A DNA stretch of 5,414 nucleotides from positions 1 to 5,414 of the forward strand of contig JACQNV010000057.1 in assembly GCA_016202865.1 (NCBI GenBank), in the 5' to 3' direction. Shown piece by piece: positions 5,352 to 5,414 of the stretch; position 1 is the stretch's first letter, and the number at the start of each line of letters is the position of its first letter. The notes under the pieces were generated by a model. The model had not been told where the DNA came from. It ran no database searches and saw nothing but the letters and a program-made list of their open reading frames with translations. Source of the stretch: Candidatus Aenigmatarchaeota archaeon (lineage in GTDB: Archaea; Aenigmatarchaeota; Aenigmatarchaeia; QMZP01; JACQNV01). A program made the translations under genes and the position numbers.

Positions 5352-5414
5352 CTATTGGAAGTTGATTTCAATATTGGGCAAGAAATCAACTTCGTCCCTT
5401 TCGAGCCTTATAAC
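5352..5414 (-). CDS. Possible C-terminal end of an upstream gene (partial)
   Basis: From the window edge one minus-strand frame is open for 20 codons, reading VIRLERDEVDFLP followed by NIEINFQ, then a TAG stop at 5352-5354. The other two minus frames hit stops early. The stop is 23 nt before the uS2 start, a spacing like that of the other genes here. The stretch is too short to name, and it does not resemble the C-terminus of RpoK, RpoN or enolase, which often precede uS2 in archaea. It could also be non-coding leader sequence. Confidence 0.4.
   Translation of the reverse strand, partial: VIRLERDEVDFLPNIEINFQ
5358..5393. repeat. Perfect 12-bp inverted repeat with 12-nt loop upstream of rps2
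   Basis: The arms gaagttgatttc (5358-5369) and gaaatcaacttc (5382-5393) are exact reverse complements, separated by 12 nt. The inner end of the left arm overlaps an 8-bp palindrome, caattatg-like in form but exactly caatattg, at 5369-5376. No T-run follows on either strand, so it is not a classical intrinsic terminator. It lies 30 nt upstream of the rps2 start and could form an RNA hairpin or be a protein-binding operator. It also falls within the possible end of the upstream gene, so it may be partly constrained by coding. Confidence 0.75.

Noticed and set aside
5358..5393. Inverted repeat as an intrinsic terminator or insertion-element end
   Set aside because: No T-run follows on either strand, and there is no transposase or target-site duplication nearby.

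Overview
The window looks archaeal. It encodes eL19, which bacteria lack, a uL18 and a uS2 of archaeal type, and an archaeal-style FtsY. The three gene starts that follow an intergenic gap each have an A/T-rich TATA-like box centred about 26 nt upstream of the ATG and no Shine-Dalgarno site. That is the arrangement expected for archaeal leaderless mRNAs. The sequence is AT-rich, genes are tightly packed on one strand, and several proteins carry Lys/Glu/Pro-rich tails. The ribosomal gene order is rearranged compared with most archaea. These traits together suggest a small-genome archaeon, possibly a DPANN lineage, but that placement is an inference and not proven by this window.

All genes lie on the minus strand, so transcription runs from right to left. 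At the right edge there may be the last 20 codons of an upstream gene, which contain a perfect 12-bp inverted repeat. Next comes a ribosomal block of uS2, eL19 and uL18, in which consecutive genes are separated by only 3 nt and both junctions read TAG-TTT-ATG. After a 39-nt gap with a TATA-like box comes a divergent nucleoside phosphorylase (MTAP/PNP superfamily) with an apparent internal insertion. A 23-nt gap follows, then ftsY, the signal-recognition-particle receptor GTPase, with a long charged N-terminal extension. A 38-nt gap with another TATA-like box leads to a 331-residue protein that I do not recognise. It ends 14 nt before the left edge.

Functionally the window is mostly translation and protein targeting: a small-subunit protein, two large-subunit proteins and the SRP receptor. 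A purine or nucleoside salvage-type enzyme and one unknown soluble protein sit among them. The promoter-like boxes suggest that the last three genes can each be transcribed on their own, while eL19 and uL18 depend on transcription and probably translation from uS2. I see no RNA genes, CRISPR arrays, insertion sequences or clear intrinsic terminators. No gene-free stretch exceeds about 60 nt. I found no convincing evidence of a new multi-gene system. The best candidates for novelty are the unknown 331-residue protein, the modified phosphorylase, and the inverted repeat before uS2.
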